A stretch of DNA of 55,031 nt from an uncultured Collinsella sp. (lineage in GTDB: Bacteria; Actinomycetota; Coriobacteriia; Coriobacteriales; Coriobacteriaceae), in NCBI GenBank assembly GCA_900543505.1, contig UQSB01000007.1:1-55031 (forward strand). Direction: 5' to 3'. Position numbers and translations under genes: made by a program. Of this stretch, positions 8,116 through 17,487 are shown piece by piece (position 1 is the stretch's first letter; each line of letters opens with the position of its first letter). The notes under the pieces are model-generated. The model searched no databases and had not been told where the DNA came from. It saw only the letters and a list, made by a program, of their open reading frames with translations.

Positions 8116-9438
8116 ATGGCCTTCGAGAGCGTCAACTATCAGTGCCCTGCCTGCGGTGGTCCCCTGCATTTTGCCAGCGCCGAGCAAAAGCTTGTCTGCG
8201 ACTACTGTGACTCACGCTTTGAAGTCGAAGAAGTCGAGGCCCTCTATCGCGAGCGCCAGGACAAGGCAGATGCCAAAGCCGATGCCGCAGCCGCAGCTCC
8301 CAAACCTGCTGCCGACGATGCCGTGCAGGAGCTCGCCCAAAACGCCGGCTACATCTGCTCGTCGTGCGGCGCCGAGCTCGTGTCCGACGGCACCGTCGCC
8401 GTCACCACCTGCCCGTACTGCGGCAACTCCGCCGTGGCGCCCGGCCAGCTCTCTGGCGACTTCTCGCCCGACCTGGTGATTCCGTTTAAGCTCGGGCGCG
8501 ACGACGTCACGGCCGCACTCAAGGAACACTACAAGGGCAAGATCTTGCTGCCCAAGAGCTTTGTCACCGGCAACCACATCGACGAGGTCCAAGGTGTCTA
8601 CGTGCCGTTTTGGCTCTACGGCGCCCGCGTGGACGGCGAAGTGTACTTTGACGCGACCAACGAGACCGTGACCGAGGAATCCGACCGCACCGTCACGACC
8701 ACCGACCACTACGATGCCTATCGCAAGGGCAATATCTCGTTTAAGCGCGTGCCCGTCGACGGATCGTCCAAGATGCCCGACGGCCACATGGACGCCATCG
8801 AGCCGTTTGACTACGACGCGCTGCGTCCGTTCTCGGTCGCATATATGCCCGGCTACATCGCCAACCGTTACGACGAGGACTGCGAGACCTGCAAGGCGCG
8901 CGCCGAGCGCCGTATGGAAGAAAGCACGATCTCGGCCCTGCGCGAGACTGTCGTCGACGAATACGACGATGCCACGGTCGAAAGCAAGCAGCTCGACTAC
9001 ACCTGGGAAGACAGCGACTACGCCCTGTTCCCCGTCTGGATGCTCTCCACCTCGTGGAACGGCAAGAGCTACCTGTTTGCCATGAACGGCCAGACCGGCC
9101 GCTTGGTCGGCGAGCTCCCCTGCTCCAAGCCCAAGCTCGCTATTGCCTCGGTGCTGTTCTTTGTGATCGGATTTATCCTCTCCCAGATTCTCTTTATGGG
9201 TGAGAACGCCTTCGATCCGGATTACCTCGCCTTTGATATCGAGGGCATCCTCATCAACATCGTCGCGCCGCTGATCATCGTGATTATCGGAGACGTGCTA
9301 CTGGTAGGCCAGCTCAAGACGGCCAACGAGGCCACCCACGCCGACGAGTACTGCGGCGAGCTCGACCTGACCGAGAAGCACGACACCTTCAACCACACCG
9401 AGACCACCGTTGTCATGAAAGACGACAAGGACGACTAA
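8116..9438 (+). CDS. Zinc-ribbon membrane protein, YdjG-like
   Basis: 440 residues. There are two N-terminal zinc ribbons (CPACGG ... CDYC at 11-35 and CSSCGA ... CPYCGN at 76-98), separated by an Ala/Lys-rich linker. Residues 110-330 form a soluble domain. Two membrane segments follow near 345-367 and 378-400, with a short acidic tail. The N-terminus and long domain should be cytoplasmic. It resembles the zinc-ribbon membrane proteins encoded beside SPFH proteins, such as B. subtilis YdjG in the pspA-ydjGHI operon (established neighbour logic; orthology not proven). Start ATG 8116, with GGAAAGGA upstream. Followed by the SPFH gene 48 bases later. Confidence 0.75.
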   Translation: MAFESVNYQCPACGGPLHFASAEQKLVCDYCDSRFEVEEVEALYRERQDKADAKADAAAAAPKPAADDAVQELAQNAGYICSSCGAELVSDGTVAVTTCPYCGNSAVAPGQLSGDFSPDLVIPFKLGRDDVTAALKEHYKGKILLPKSFVTGNHIDEVQGVYVPFWLYGARVDGEVYFDATNETVTEESDRTVTTTDHYDAYRKGNISFKRVPVDGSSKMPDGHMDAIEPFDYDALRPFSVAYMPGYIANRYDEDCETCKARAERRMEESTISALRETVVDEYDDATVESKQLDYTWEDSDYALFPVWMLSTSWNGKSYLFAMNGQTGRLVGELPCSKPKLAIASVLFFVIGFILSQILFMGENAFDPDYLAFDIEGILINIVAPLIIVIIGDVLLVGQLKTANEATHADEYCGELDLTEKHDTFNHTETTVVMKDDKDD

Positions 9439-9486
9439 GCAATCCGACCAATACCACCCGGCCTTTGACGAGAAAGGAAGATCACC

Positions 9487-10728
9487 ATGGGACTCTTGAA
9501 AGCTGGATTGGGTGCTGCCGGCGGCGTCATGGCCGACCAGTGGAAGGAATTTATCTATTGCGAATCGATGCCTGCTGACGTCTTGGCCTGCAAGGGCAGC
9601 AAACGCACCGGTGGCCGCAGCTCCAACACGCGCGGCGAGGACAACGTCATCTCCAACGGCTCGGTCATCGCCGTCAACGACGGCCAGGGCATGCTCGTGG
9701 TGCAAAACGGCAAGATCATCGAAGTCGCACTGGAGCCCGGTGAGTTCGTCTTCGATACCGGCAGCGAGCCGAGCGTCTTTAGCGGCAACCTGGGCGATTC
9801 CATCAAGGAGACCTTCGCCAATATCGGCAGCCGCTTTACCTTTGGCGGTGACGCGGGCAAGGACCAGCGCGTCTACTTCATCAACACCAAGGAGATCATC
9901 GGCAACAAGTACGGCACCGCCTCGCCCGTGCCCTTCCGCGTGGTCGATAACAACATTGGCCTGGACGTTGACATCTCCGTGCGCTGCAACGGCGAGTACT
10001 CGTACCGCATCACCAACCCGCTGCTGTTCTACACCAACGTGTGCGGCAACGTGACCGATAGCTACACGCGCGACAAGATCGACAGCCAGCTTAAGTCCGA
10101 GCTGCTCACCGCCCTGCAGCCCGCCTTTGCCAAGATCTCGGAGATGGGCATTCGCTACAGCGCCATCCCCGGTCACACCACCGAGCTCGCCCGCGCGCTC
10201 AACGAGGTCCTCTCTGCCGACTGGCGCGACCTGCGTGGTGTCGAGATCGTGAGCTTTGGCGTCAACTCCATCGCAGCCTCGCAAGAAGACGAGCAGATGA
10301 TCAAGGACCTGCAGAAAGCCGCCGTCATGCGCGATCCCACTATGGCGGCAGCCAACATTGCCAGCGCCCAGAGCGACGCAATGCGCGCGGCAGCCGCCAA
10401 TCCCAACGGCGCGATGGCAGGCTTTATGGGCATGGGCATGGCAGGTGGCATGGGCGGCATGAACGCCAGCCAGCTGTTCGCCGCCGGCCAGGCACAGCAG
10501 CAGGCCGCCCCGCAGCCGGCTCCGGCACCCGCTCCCGCACCGGCTCCTGCCGCTGCCCCCGCGGCCGGCACATGGACCTGCAGCTGCGGCGCCACCAACA
10601 CCGGCAAGTTCTGCTCCGAGTGTGGCAGTCCCGCACCCGCCCCGGCACCGGCCAAGTGGTTCTGCCCCAACTGCGGCAGCGAAAACGGCGGCAAGTTCTG
10701 CAGCAACTGCGGAACGCCCAGGCCCTAG
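9487..10728 (+). CDS. SPFH-domain protein with C-terminal zinc ribbons, YdjI-like
   Basis: 413 residues. Residues 1-285 are the SPFH/virion-core-like domain (MGLLKAGLGAAGGVMADQWK opening, VQNGKIIEVALEPGEF, PVPFRVVDNNIGLDV). A Met/Gly-rich and then Ala/Pro-repeat linker (about 310-360) leads to two zinc ribbons (CSCGATNTGKFCSECG and CPNCGSENGGKFCSNCG). It has no transmembrane helix, so it should associate peripherally with the membrane, as the B. subtilis homologue YdjI does. Start ATG 9487, with AAAGGAAG upstream. It sits between the zinc-ribbon membrane protein and a lipoprotein gene, suggesting one membrane-surface assembly. PspA, a known YdjI partner, is not encoded here. Confidence 0.85.
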   Translation: MGLLKAGLGAAGGVMADQWKEFIYCESMPADVLACKGSKRTGGRSSNTRGEDNVISNGSVIAVNDGQGMLVVQNGKIIEVALEPGEFVFDTGSEPSVFSGNLGDSIKETFANIGSRFTFGGDAGKDQRVYFINTKEIIGNKYGTASPVPFRVVDNNIGLDVDISVRCNGEYSYRITNPLLFYTNVCGNVTDSYTRDKIDSQLKSELLTALQPAFAKISEMGIRYSAIPGHTTELARALNEVLSADWRDLRGVEIVSFGVNSIAASQEDEQMIKDLQKAAVMRDPTMAAANIASAQSDAMRAAAANPNGAMAGFMGMGMAGGMGGMNASQLFAAGQAQQQAAPQPAPAPAPAPAPAAAPAAGTWTCSCGATNTGKFCSECGSPAPAPAPAKWFCPNCGSENGGKFCSNCGTPRP

Positions 10729-10808
10729 CCCCTCTATCTGGTAATTGGCGGGGGATCCGCCACCCCCGCATTTGCTTCTATGGGTTTTTATACAAGAAGG
10801 AGGACACC

Positions 10809-11648
10809 ATGAAGACAACGTTCAAAAAGTCCGTACTCGCATTTTTGACATGCGTCCTGGCGCTCGCCTTTGCCCTCACGGGCTGCAGCGGCGGCAAAGA
10901 CCCCAAGGCCAACTTTGTCGGCAGCTGGAAGCTCTCGGGTGGAACCACGGAGGGCGAAGAGCTGACCGATGAGTATATGGATATGTTCGAGGAATGGGGC
11001 ATCAGCTGCATCTTGGTCCTGGACGAAGACGGCACGGGCAGCCTCGATTTGTTCTCCGAAGTTTCCGACCTAAAGTGGGAGGCCAAGGACGCTACCACCG
11101 CGAGTATCACCGTCGACAAGGAGACGACCGACGTGAAGCTCGAGGACGGCAAGCTTGTCCTTGAGGACGGCGAGGACAAGCTCATCTTTAGCAAGTCCGA
11201 TAAGGACCTATCCGGTACCGTGAAGAAGGATCGCGAGGCCGCCGAGAAGGAAGAGGAAGTCGAGGAGGCCGTCGAAGACGGCGATGTCCAGAGCGTCGAA
11301 ATCTCCCCCGCCGTCACCGTCGCCGATGACGATCTGTGCACCATCACCATCACCGAGAAGTTCAAGGACGAGTGGGACGACATCGGCTTTGTCGTCAACA
11401 TCACCAACAAGAGCGACAAGGACCTGACCTTCTACGCTCCCACCGGCAAGACAAACGTCAACGGCACCATGAAGGAAGCCTGGTTCTCGGCCCACCTGAT
11501 GCCCGACACCAACGCCACCGAAGAGTTCACCTTCTCGAAGGGCACGCTTGACAGCTTCGACAGCCTGGTCAACACGACCATCGGCATCGACGCCTACCTG
11601 ACCGATTCCTACGAGGACGTCGCCTCCTACAGCGCAACCATCGCGTAG
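10809..11648 (+). CDS. Predicted lipoprotein, two-domain
   Basis: 279 residues. Residues 1-24 form a lipoprotein signal with lipobox LTGC, so Cys24 should be lipidated and the protein anchored outside. Residues 30-125 look like a lipocalin-like or Ig-like beta domain (NFVGSWKLSGG ... LVLDEDGTGSLD). A charged Glu-rich hinge follows at 135-155. The rest resembles the DUF5067/DUF4352-type beta sandwich found in Gram-positive lipoproteins (VVNITNKSDKDLTFYAP). Start ATG 10809, with AAGGAGG upstream; the frame is open further upstream inside the SPFH gene, but that extension is not real. Last gene before a strong terminator. Ligand unknown. Confidence 0.85.
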   Translation: MKTTFKKSVLAFLTCVLALAFALTGCSGGKDPKANFVGSWKLSGGTTEGEELTDEYMDMFEEWGISCILVLDEDGTGSLDLFSEVSDLKWEAKDATTASITVDKETTDVKLEDGKLVLEDGEDKLIFSKSDKDLSGTVKKDREAAEKEEEVEEAVEDGDVQSVEISPAVTVADDDLCTITITEKFKDEWDDIGFVVNITNKSDKDLTFYAPTGKTNVNGTMKEAWFSAHLMPDTNATEEFTFSKGTLDSFDSLVNTTIGIDAYLTDSYEDVASYSATIA

Positions 11649-11697
11649 CGGTAGACCACGACAGCCGCGGATTGGCGGACACATCCGCGCACACCAG

Positions 11698-11736
11698 ACG
11701 GGGCCGCAGGAGGTGATCCTGCGGCCCCGTCGCTTT
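11698..11736 (+). terminator. Rho-independent terminator after the lipoprotein gene
   Basis: Perfect 14-bp GC-rich stem (11698-11711 with 11717-11730) with a 5-base loop, followed by CGCTTTT, 50 bases after the stop codon. Confidence 0.85.
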
Positions 11737-11763
11737 TATGCCGACAGCACTGCCCATACAAGC

Positions 11764-11809
11764 AGGCCGCCCGCCGTTTTTAGATGCGAAACGGTGGGCG
11801 GCCTATCTT
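11764..11809. terminator. Second terminator-like hairpin between converging genes
   Basis: 16-bp stem with one mismatch (11764-11779 with 11789-11804) and a 9-base loop, then ATCTTT on plus. It lies between the converging lipoprotein and response-regulator genes and can stop the minus-strand transcript. Confidence 0.65.
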
Positions 11810-11840
11810 TGCGGCGCCGGAACACGGGTGAGCGCGTCGA

Positions 11841-12464
11841 TTACGGGCGCTCCATGTTGGGAACGATGCTGCCCTCGGTCACCGCGCGCACGGCCAGGCG
11901 CATGATGTTGTCGTAGCCGGTCTTGTTGAGAATCTCCGAGATGCGGCGTTTGATGGTGCCCTCGCTCATAAACAGCTCGGCCGCAATCTCGCGGCGGCTT
12001 TTACCCTCGCAGGCAAGGCGCAAGATCGACAGCTCGACATCGTCGAGGGCCGCCGTGCCGGAGAAGATGCTCTCGGGCGGCTTGGGAAACGTGCAGTAAC
12101 CCGCCAGCGTGGAGCGCATCACGGCGAATAGCTCGTCGATACCGACGTTCTTGTACACAAAGCTGTCGACGCCCGCCTCGCGCGCCTGGTCCACAAAGGT
12201 GATCTCGGGCATACCCGTCATGATGATGATGCGACACTCGGGCAGTTGTTCTTTGATGCGCGCCGCCGCCACGATGCCGTTGGAATCGTGCTCGGTGCAC
12301 ACATCCATCAGTATCATGTCCGGACGCTCCTTGAGCACAACGTCCAAGGCATCCGAGGCGTCGGCGATCGCGGCGATAACGGTCATGTCGGGCTGGTCGC
12401 CCACGGAACGCGCCAGGCTCTCGCGCAAGATAGCCTGGTCTTCGACGATTAACACGCGGATCAT
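11841..12464 (-). CDS. LuxR/NarL-type response regulator
   Basis: 207 residues. The receiver domain spans residues 1-120 with the phospho-acceptor Asp54 in ILMDVC, an acid pair at Glu8-Asp9, and Lys near 105. A LuxR-type helix-turn-helix spans 140-200 (SILRLACEGKSRREIAAELF, GTIKRRISEILNKTG). It is a DNA-binding output partner. Its ATG overlaps the stop of the histidine kinase gene by four bases (ATGA), so the two are translationally coupled. Targets unknown. Confidence 0.92.
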   Translation of the reverse strand: MIRVLIVEDQAILRESLARSVGDQPDMTVIAAIADASDALDVVLKERPDMILMDVCTEHDSNGIVAAARIKEQLPECRIIIMTGMPEITFVDQAREAGVDSFVYKNVGIDELFAVMRSTLAGYCTFPKPPESIFSGTAALDDVELSILRLACEGKSRREIAAELFMSEGTIKRRISEILNKTGYDNIMRLAVRAVTEGSIVPNMERP

Positions 12465-13960
12465 GAGCTTCTCCTTTGGACCGTGGCGTTGGAGGCGAGC
12501 GGGATGGACACCGCAAGCGTAAAGGGCGGGGCGGCGTGGACTTCCAGGCTGCCGCCCAGATTCTGTGCGACATGCCTCATACCAGGGATACCCGTTCCCT
12601 CGCGATACGATACGGGTGCAGGCGCGCCGTCGTTAGAAACGGTCATCCGCGCAACAGCGCCGTCTTCCGACATCTCCTGCCACAAGCGCACATGGACCCG
12701 ATGCGCCTGCGCATGCTTGGTGGCATTGGTCGAGGCTTCGCGGATAATCTGCAGAAAGGCTGCCGCGACACGCACGTCCTCGGGCAGCGCGCCCTCAACA
12801 TCGATCTGCACACTCACCAGGCCAAAAGCATGGACGATATCGCCCAGTTGCTCTGTCGGTTCGGCGTCGCCCCCGCTGCGCAGATCGGCGGCGATCGAGC
12901 GCAACAACGGGTCGATCTGCTCGAGCGACTCGTCGTCCAAGCGCCCCTCCTCCAAATAGCGATGAAGGATTGACAGGCGCTGGCCGATCACATCGTGAAC
13001 GCGGGCACGCATGCGCAGATAGGCCGCGTTGTCGGCAACTTTTTTGACTTCTTCGATCTGGGCCTGGAGCTCTTGGCCCGCAAGCTCAAGCAGGTGGTTG
13101 GCTTGCGCCAGACGGTCATGCGCGTGCGCATACTCTGTCACATCCAGGCCGATAATGCGCTCGAACGAACGGCCCGAAACCATAACGTCATCGTGCACAA
13201 ACAAGCGAATCTCGGCGGGAGAAACCTCAACCACAACGCGCGCCTCACCAAAGCGGTCCAGATTAATGCGCACGCGGTTCCTGCTGCTTTCGGGCATTTG
13301 CATACTGAGTTTGCGCAGGTCGTTCCATGTACCGCTCATATCGCCTAGGTCGGTGGGCATATGAAGCTCCACCAGGTTTTTTCGCATGCAGCGGTTCATG
13401 AGCAGCGGACGGCCCCTCGGGTCCAGATACAGGATGCCCACGGGAATCACGTTGATGGTTTCAATCGTCGAGAACGCAGTGATATCTTCCTGGCGGTTAC
13501 GGACGTCCATCAAGAGCGCCGCGATGGAGCGGAACAGGAAGAACGCTCCCTCTGCGATAAGGACAACGGCCCACGCCGAGCCCATGGCAAAAACCACCGG
13601 CGGTGTCACGGCGGCAATGAGTAGCAGCTCGGCCAGCATGACGGGGCGACGATAGTGCACCATAAGCACCACGCCGTAGGCAAAGATCGCGGCATCGAGC
13701 CACAGCACTCCGCCCATTGCCCTGGCGCAAACATTGAGCGGCGCCACCAGATACGAGCCAGACGACGCGAATAAGATGAGCGCCGAAATCATCAGGTGAA
13801 GCACAAGGCTCGCCTCGTAGGCGCAAATCACCTTACGGTTATAGGACGAGCGGCGCGATGCGATGAGCGGGACGTGGATCGTCTGCAGACACGCAGCCAG
13901 GGCAAAGACAACATCGAGCGCAACGATTTGGGGAAGGATGAACGAAATCTGCATCGTCAC
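12461..13960 (-). CDS. Membrane sensor histidine kinase (HisKA_3-like)
   Basis: 499 residues from a GTG at 13960 that overlaps the previous stop (GTGA); ATG 13954 is the alternative. About five hydrophobic helices occupy residues 5-150. A PAS-like domain follows at 165-275 (VIPVGILYLDPRGRPLLMN), then a coiled coil at 280-312. The dimerisation/phosphotransfer helix has His322 in RVHDVIGQRLS, and the ATPase domain has N-box REASTNATKHA and G-box EGTGIPGM. It should phosphorylate the regulator encoded just downstream. The upstream gene encodes a second, degenerate kinase-like protein. Signal unknown. Confidence 0.88.
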   Translation of the reverse strand: MTMQISFILPQIVALDVVFALAACLQTIHVPLIASRRSSYNRKVICAYEASLVLHLMISALILFASSGSYLVAPLNVCARAMGGVLWLDAAIFAYGVVLMVHYRRPVMLAELLLIAAVTPPVVFAMGSAWAVVLIAEGAFFLFRSIAALLMDVRNRQEDITAFSTIETINVIPVGILYLDPRGRPLLMNRCMRKNLVELHMPTDLGDMSGTWNDLRKLSMQMPESSRNRVRINLDRFGEARVVVEVSPAEIRLFVHDDVMVSGRSFERIIGLDVTEYAHAHDRLAQANHLLELAGQELQAQIEEVKKVADNAAYLRMRARVHDVIGQRLSILHRYLEEGRLDDESLEQIDPLLRSIAADLRSGGDAEPTEQLGDIVHAFGLVSVQIDVEGALPEDVRVAAAFLQIIREASTNATKHAQAHRVHVRLWQEMSEDGAVARMTVSNDGAPAPVSYREGTGIPGMRHVAQNLGGSLEVHAAPPFTLAVSIPLASNATVQRRSS

Positions 13961-15840
13961 TCACCCGCCCTCGGCATCAAGACGATCATGCGCAGCTGGC
14001 CGGACTCGCCCTCAAGGCGGTATGCCACGTTGCGCCCTTGCAGAGCGCTTTCGAGCTCTTGCGCAGCGGGCGTCTGCGAAAGATCTTCATCATCGTTGGA
14101 AAAAAGCGTGGCGCGCAGCTCGACACTGCACCGGTCATGGTCGCCCAAGTGATACATAAGCGCTGGATGGTCGGTGGTGTAGGCAAAAAACGCAAAGTCA
14201 TACACGCAGTCGTACAGGGCACTTACCGTACCGGCGTGCATCGGGCGCCGTATGGCGATAATCGAAGCGCAATCGACATCGATGGTGCGCAGGTCGCTTG
14301 CGAGCTCATTGGCAATGAGCTGAATGCGGTCGCGATCAAAACCGCTCTTCCCGTGTTGTGCCAACGTGAGCGACCCTTTGCGCTTGCAATAGGCAACGAG
14401 CATCTTGGCGCGCTGCAGCATGCGGTAACGCTCGCGCGAAGACGCCTCGTCGGTCAACGGTGGCAGCGAGCTCAGCAGGTCGTACATCTCATCGAACGCA
14501 CGGGCAAGCGCCTGGTCCACGTCTTGGACCAGCAAGGTCTCGGCCTCTTGATCTGCCAGATGCGTCTTAAGATCGTAATCGGCCGTGAGCAGCTCATTTT
14601 GGCGCTGCAGCTCCATACGACGATGTGCCAGTTCACGGTTAAGCTCGTTAAGTTCCGACACGTCTTGGGCAAGCAGGGCCGATCCGCCCAGCAGCGGAAA
14701 GGCACGGTACATTACATCGGGATCGGACGCCACGGCAAAGGCGTGAGCGTGCCCGTGCTCTTGGACCCGCAACTCCTCACGCACGCCTACCGGCATTGGC
14801 TTTGACACCGGCGTGACATAGACTTCCTGCAGGTCGCGCGTTAGAACTTTGAGGTCGAGCGGCAAGGTATCGAAAATGCCGGCGATGTCGTGATATGACG
14901 GAATGACACCGCAATCGAGACAGATTTCCATCGCCACCACGCACAGAACGCAATAGACGAGCGAAAAGTTGAGCCTCCATGCCCAGGGCACGCGCAGAGT
15001 ATACGAGATGGCAAAGAACGCACCACCCAACAAAACAAGCGCCGCCGTGCCCGAAAAGCGCTGAATGCGAAAGGACGAGGACCGACCAACCAGGATAAAA
15101 AAGGCCGCGAAGTTAAAGGCCGTCCACGCCAAGACAGCGAAATAGCCCCAGCCGTACGTATAATCGTTGCTCCAGGTGTCGCTTGCACGGTCAAAGTGGA
15201 ATACCTGCCGGTGGAAATCGTTGGTGAGCACAAAACCGATAAGTAGGATGGCCACGATCCACAGGATGCCGCGATAGCGACGGCCCGCACGGTGTTGTTC
15301 CAGCCCCGCAAGCCGCAGACCACACAACTGGTAGAGCAGCGGAATGAGCGTCATGGGCACGTAGTACAGGTACCACAGAATCGTGGCGTAGACCGGTGTG
15401 AACGACTTGTACTTGAGAATGACTTCGATCATCCACAGGGCGCAGATGGTGGCGACGGCAACAAGGCGGCGGCGCAAGACGTAGTCCAGGCAGCGCAGGT
15501 ACGCCAACACGCCCCAAATTGAAAACGCAATTCCGGCTATGAGCAACGGGAGGGAGCTCGAATGAATGAGTCCGTCCACGACCTCTTCGGACACCTCACC
15601 ATAGACAGGCGCGGTGTTGGAAAGCTTGGGGTCGGAGGCAAACAGCGCCGGCAAGACTGCCAAAAGTATGAGGAGCAGCGCGGTAATGGCGCCAGCGATA
15701 GCAAAGACGCGGTGACGGTACACCTGATGTGTTATGCCAACAAGGAATCGCGGCATGGCGAAGAGCCTGCCGCCCCTAGGATCCGCTACGGGCGCGGATC
15801 GGGCGGCCGCGTGGCCAATATGTCGTGCGCGGGTACCCAT
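13957..15840 (-). CDS. Multi-spanning membrane protein with degenerate kinase-like C-terminus
   Basis: Up to 627 residues. About seven to eight membrane helices between residues 40 and 310 resemble a 7TM-HK sensor region. The C-terminal 250 residues have a coiled-coil stretch (ELNRELAHRRMELQRQNELLTADYDL) and a region laid out like a histidine kinase but without a recognisable phospho-acceptor H-D motif or clear N/G boxes. I read it as a pseudokinase or sensory partner for the adjacent kinase. The start is uncertain: ATG 15840 has a TACACT -10-like box nine bases upstream (possible leaderless mRNA) but no ribosome site; ATG 15756 begins just before the first helix and would give 599 residues. 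Its stop overlaps the kinase start. Confidence 0.75.
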   Translation of the reverse strand: MGTRARHIGHAAARSAPVADPRGGRLFAMPRFLVGITHQVYRHRVFAIAGAITALLLILLAVLPALFASDPKLSNTAPVYGEVSEEVVDGLIHSSSLPLLIAGIAFSIWGVLAYLRCLDYVLRRRLVAVATICALWMIEVILKYKSFTPVYATILWYLYYVPMTLIPLLYQLCGLRLAGLEQHRAGRRYRGILWIVAILLIGFVLTNDFHRQVFHFDRASDTWSNDYTYGWGYFAVLAWTAFNFAAFFILVGRSSSFRIQRFSGTAALVLLGGAFFAISYTLRVPWAWRLNFSLVYCVLCVVAMEICLDCGVIPSYHDIAGIFDTLPLDLKVLTRDLQEVYVTPVSKPMPVGVREELRVQEHGHAHAFAVASDPDVMYRAFPLLGGSALLAQDVSELNELNRELAHRRMELQRQNELLTADYDLKTHLADQEAETLLVQDVDQALARAFDEMYDLLSSLPPLTDEASSRERYRMLQRAKMLVAYCKRKGSLTLAQHGKSGFDRDRIQLIANELASDLRTIDVDCASIIAIRRPMHAGTVSALYDCVYDFAFFAYTTDHPALMYHLGDHDRCSVELRATLFSNDDEDLSQTPAAQELESALQGRNVAYRLEGESGQLRMIVLMPRAGE

Positions 15841-15931
15841 AGTGCTTTTAGTGTACCGACAGATAGGCCCAAAAATCGGGCCACATGTCCCAAAATTCGC
15901 AGACGGTGAGGCGTGTAAAGAATGCCCCCGG

Positions 15932-15961
15932 CGACCAGTCGTTTAAGAACGTCCAATGACT
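15932..15961. repeat. ATTGGGGAC-family element, truncated copy
   Basis: CGACCAGTCGTTTAAGAACG followed by TCCAATGACT matches the right half of the larger copies at 45499-45607 and 49091-49247, with CCC lost from the CCCC run. Confidence 0.6.
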
Positions 15962-15984
15962 ACCTATTCTGCTTTTCACTTCTT

Positions 15985-16023
15985 TTAATAAAGCGCCCGG
16001 CGGGCATAGCTGCTCGCCGGGCG
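15985..16023 (-). terminator. Terminator after the 6-phospho-beta-glucosidase gene
   Basis: Minus-strand stem CGCCGGGCG (16015-16023 with 15994-16002, with further inner pairs) followed by CTTTATTAAAA, 34 bases past the stop. Confidence 0.75.
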
Positions 16024-16056
16024 ATTTGGTTAGGAAGCCATTGCTGTTGGGAGACC

Positions 16057-17487
16057 CTAGGCCAGATCTTCGCCGTTCGTCTCGATGACGCGCTTGTACC
16101 AGTCAAAGCTCTTCTTCTTGGAGCGCTTGAGGGTGCCGTTGCCCGCGTCGTCGCGGTCGACGTAGATAAAGCCGTAGCGCTTGGACATTTCGCCCGTACC
16201 GGCAGAGACGAGGTCGATCGGGCCCCAGGTGGTGTAGCCCAGCAGGTCAACGCCGTCCTCGGTCACCGCATCGCGCATCGCGGCGATATGCTGGCGCAGG
16301 TAGTCGATACGGTAGTCGTCGTTGATGGAGCCATCCTCCTCGACAACATCCTTGGCGCCCAGACCGTTCTCGACCACAAACAGCGGCTTCTGATAGCGGT
16401 CGTACAGGTCGTTGAGGGTGATGCGGAAGCCCAGCGGATCGATGGCCCAGCCCCACTGGCTCTCCTGCAGGTAGGGGTTCTTGGCGCCGGCGAAGGCGTT
16501 GCCCTGGGTGCGCTCGACATCGGGGTTATCGGCACCGGCGGAGCAACGGGTGCTGTAATAGCTAAAGCTGATGAAGTCGACGGTGTTGGCGGCCAGGATC
16601 TCGCGGTCCTCGTCCGTCATGCCCACATCGATGCCCAGACGTTCGAGCTTCTTGACGGCATAGGCCGGGTAGCAGCCGCGGCTCTGAACGTCGACGAAGA
16701 AATAGTTGCTCTGGTTGTCAATCTGCGCCTGGCGCACATCGCCCGGACGGCAGCTGTAGGGGTAGTAGCTACCTGCGGCAAGCATGCAACCGATCTTGAC
16801 CTCAGGGTCGATCTCGTGGGCGATCTTGGTTGCCCAAGCGCTGGCGACGAGCTCGTTGTGGGCGGCCAGGTACTCGACGGCCTCCTTGTTCTCGCCCTCC
16901 TCAAAGACCAGACCGGCACCCATAAACGGCAGGTGCAGAATCATGTTGATCTCGTTGAAGGTGAGCCAGTACTTCACCAGGCCCTTGTAGCGGGTGAAGA
17001 TCGTGGTCGCGAGGTTCTTGTAGAAGTCGATGAGCTTGCGGTTGCGCCAGCCGCCGTACTCCTTGATGAGGTGGATCGGGCAGTCGAAGTGGGTGATGGT
17101 CACGAGCGGCTCGATGCCATGCGCCTGGCACTCGCGGAACACATCCTCGTAGAAAGCCAGGCCGGCCTCGTTGGGCTCGGTCTCGTCGCCGTTGGGGAAG
17201 ATGCGGGTCCAGGCCAGGCTCATGCGGAAGGTCTTAAAGCCCATCTCGGCAAAGAGGGCGATGTCCTCCTTGTAGTGGTGATAGAAATCGATGCCGGTCT
17301 GCGCGGGGTAGTAATAGCCGTCCTCGAAGTCGAGCATTTTGCGCTGGCCGGAGACCACCGCATAGCGCTCGGGGCCGTGCGGGGCCACGTCCACGTTGGC
17401 CAGGCCACGTCCGTCCACGTCGTAGGCACCCTCGCACTGGTTGGCAGCCGTCGCGCCGCCCCACAGGAAGTCTTTACGGAAAGCCAT
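16057..17487 (-). CDS. 6-phospho-beta-glucosidase, GH1
   Basis: 476 residues, full family length. It hydrolyses phosphorylated beta-glucosides delivered by a PTS to glucose-6-phosphate and an aglycone or sugar. The acid/base is Glu179 in LTFNEIN and the nucleophile Glu373 in FVVENGLG. GEMSKRYGFIYVD near the C-terminus carries the Ser-Lys-Tyr set that binds the 6-phosphate, separating it from plain beta-glucosidases. Cytoplasmic, no signal peptide. ATG 17487 with AAAGGA upstream. It is the last gene of the run antiterminator, EIIBC, hydrolase, DUF4867, GH1, but the 350-base repeat-filled gap upstream suggests its own promoter. Confidence 0.94.
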   Translation of the reverse strand: MAFRKDFLWGGATAANQCEGAYDVDGRGLANVDVAPHGPERYAVVSGQRKMLDFEDGYYYPAQTGIDFYHHYKEDIALFAEMGFKTFRMSLAWTRIFPNGDETEPNEAGLAFYEDVFRECQAHGIEPLVTITHFDCPIHLIKEYGGWRNRKLIDFYKNLATTIFTRYKGLVKYWLTFNEINMILHLPFMGAGLVFEEGENKEAVEYLAAHNELVASAWATKIAHEIDPEVKIGCMLAAGSYYPYSCRPGDVRQAQIDNQSNYFFVDVQSRGCYPAYAVKKLERLGIDVGMTDEDREILAANTVDFISFSYYSTRCSAGADNPDVERTQGNAFAGAKNPYLQESQWGWAIDPLGFRITLNDLYDRYQKPLFVVENGLGAKDVVEEDGSINDDYRIDYLRQHIAAMRDAVTEDGVDLLGYTTWGPIDLVSAGTGEMSKRYGFIYVDRDDAGNGTLKRSKKKSFDWYKRVIETNGEDLA

